Shown: one piece after another, positions 24,037 to 24,161 of the stretch | How the letters are laid out: every line of letters begins with the position of its first letter | Numbering within the stretch: the stretch's first letter is position 1 | From: JAGPKI01 sp052034135 | GTDB taxonomy: Bacteria > Caldisericota > Caldisericia > UBA6126 > JAGPKI01 | Direction: 5' to 3' | DNA length: 24,161 nt | Assembly (NCBI GenBank): GCA_052034135.1 | Contig: JBPOJC010000004.1 | Coordinates: 1-24,161, forward strand | Notes under the pieces: model-generated | The model's input: the letters and a program-made list of their open reading frames with translations, nothing else | Databases searched by the model: none | What the model was told of the DNA's origin: nothing | Program-made: the position numbers and the translations under genes

Positions 24037-24112
24037 TGGTGCCGAGGGGTGGAATCGAACCGCCGACACATGGATTTTCAGTCCATTGCTCTACCGACTG
24101 AGCTACCTCGGC
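24037..24112 (-). tRNA. tRNA-Phe (anticodon GAA)
   Basis: Acceptor GCCGAGG pairs with CCTCGGC, the D arm has AGCTCAGTCGGTAGAGC, and the anticodon loop CTGAAAA gives GAA. The T arm is GGCGGTTCGATTCCACC, the discriminator is A, and CCA is encoded (24037-24039). Bases 23786-24036, downstream of it, hold no gene that I can support. Confidence 0.96.
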
Positions 24113-24117
24113 ATAAA

Positions 24118-24161
24118 TGGCGGGATCGAGGGGATTTGAACCCCCGGTCTCCAGCGTGACA
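24118..24161 (-). tRNA. tRNA-Asp (anticodon GTC), cut by the window edge
   Basis: The 3' half is present: loop bases TGTCAC give anticodon GTC, followed by stem GCTGG, T arm GGGGGTTCAAATCCCCT, discriminator G (usual for Asp) and encoded CCA. It lies five bases upstream of tRNA-Phe in the direction of transcription, so the two are probably co-transcribed. The 5' half is outside the window. Confidence 0.9.

Noticed and set aside
23794..24069. 91-codon minus-strand frame
   Set aside because: Its start lies inside tRNA-Phe. The hydrophobic remainder could be a relic of a membrane protein, but there is no start or ribosome binding site outside the tRNA.

Overview
The window is AT-rich bacterial DNA. 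Gram-positive-like traits (strong purine-rich ribosome binding sites, TTGNNN/TATAAT promoters, a YtxH protein, copper-amine-oxidase-N surface repeats) sit next to an RseC-type SoxR-reducing protein and an encoded CCA on every tRNA. This fits a low-GC, possibly thermophilic, deep-branching lineage. A Caldisericum-like organism is my guess from gene style only; I cannot test it here.

Layout. (1) 1-2245 is a dispersed-repeat cluster followed by a decayed insertion sequence (IS) with about 55-bp imperfect terminal inverted repeats. (2) 2246-4787 holds accessory genes: a small ORF with a possible -1 frameshift, a secreted propeller-like protein, a PQQ-type propeller remnant and a small membrane protein on the minus strand. 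(3) 4936-14881 is the conserved core. A 6S RNA with its own promoter leads into a tightly packed plus-strand set: RseC-like, YtxH, a cohesin/copper-amine-oxidase-N surface protein, YitT, FtsE, FtsX and an EnvC-type M23 protein. A second promoter then drives a CtpA-type S41 protease and a SERCA-like calcium P-type ATPase. (4) 15000-16230 holds a membrane protein and tRNA-His. (5) 16300-17430 holds a solo IS end, a second repeat cluster and a probable IS200/IS605 right-end remnant. (6) 17506-22962 holds accessory genes and wrecks: a small ORF, a nucleotidyltransferase/zinc-ribbon protein, a DUF4143 pseudogene, a PD-(D/E)XK-like protein, a divergent pair of membrane-anchored repeat proteins (one truncated, followed by a start-less ORF) and a DUF4163/DUF3298 lipoprotein. 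(7) 23062-24161 holds another solo IS end, a third repeat cluster, tRNA-Phe and a partial tRNA-Asp.

How it works together. FtsE and FtsX form the membrane machine that activates an extracellular M23 peptidoglycan hydrolase, encoded next to them with stop/start overlaps. CtpA processes exported proteins, and the P-type ATPase exports cations.

The most unusual signal is the non-coding repeat system. Several hairpin-forming module families all end in the same GTCATYC-type head. They are packed as mosaics in three clusters, and each cluster lies on the 3' side of an end of the same IS family.
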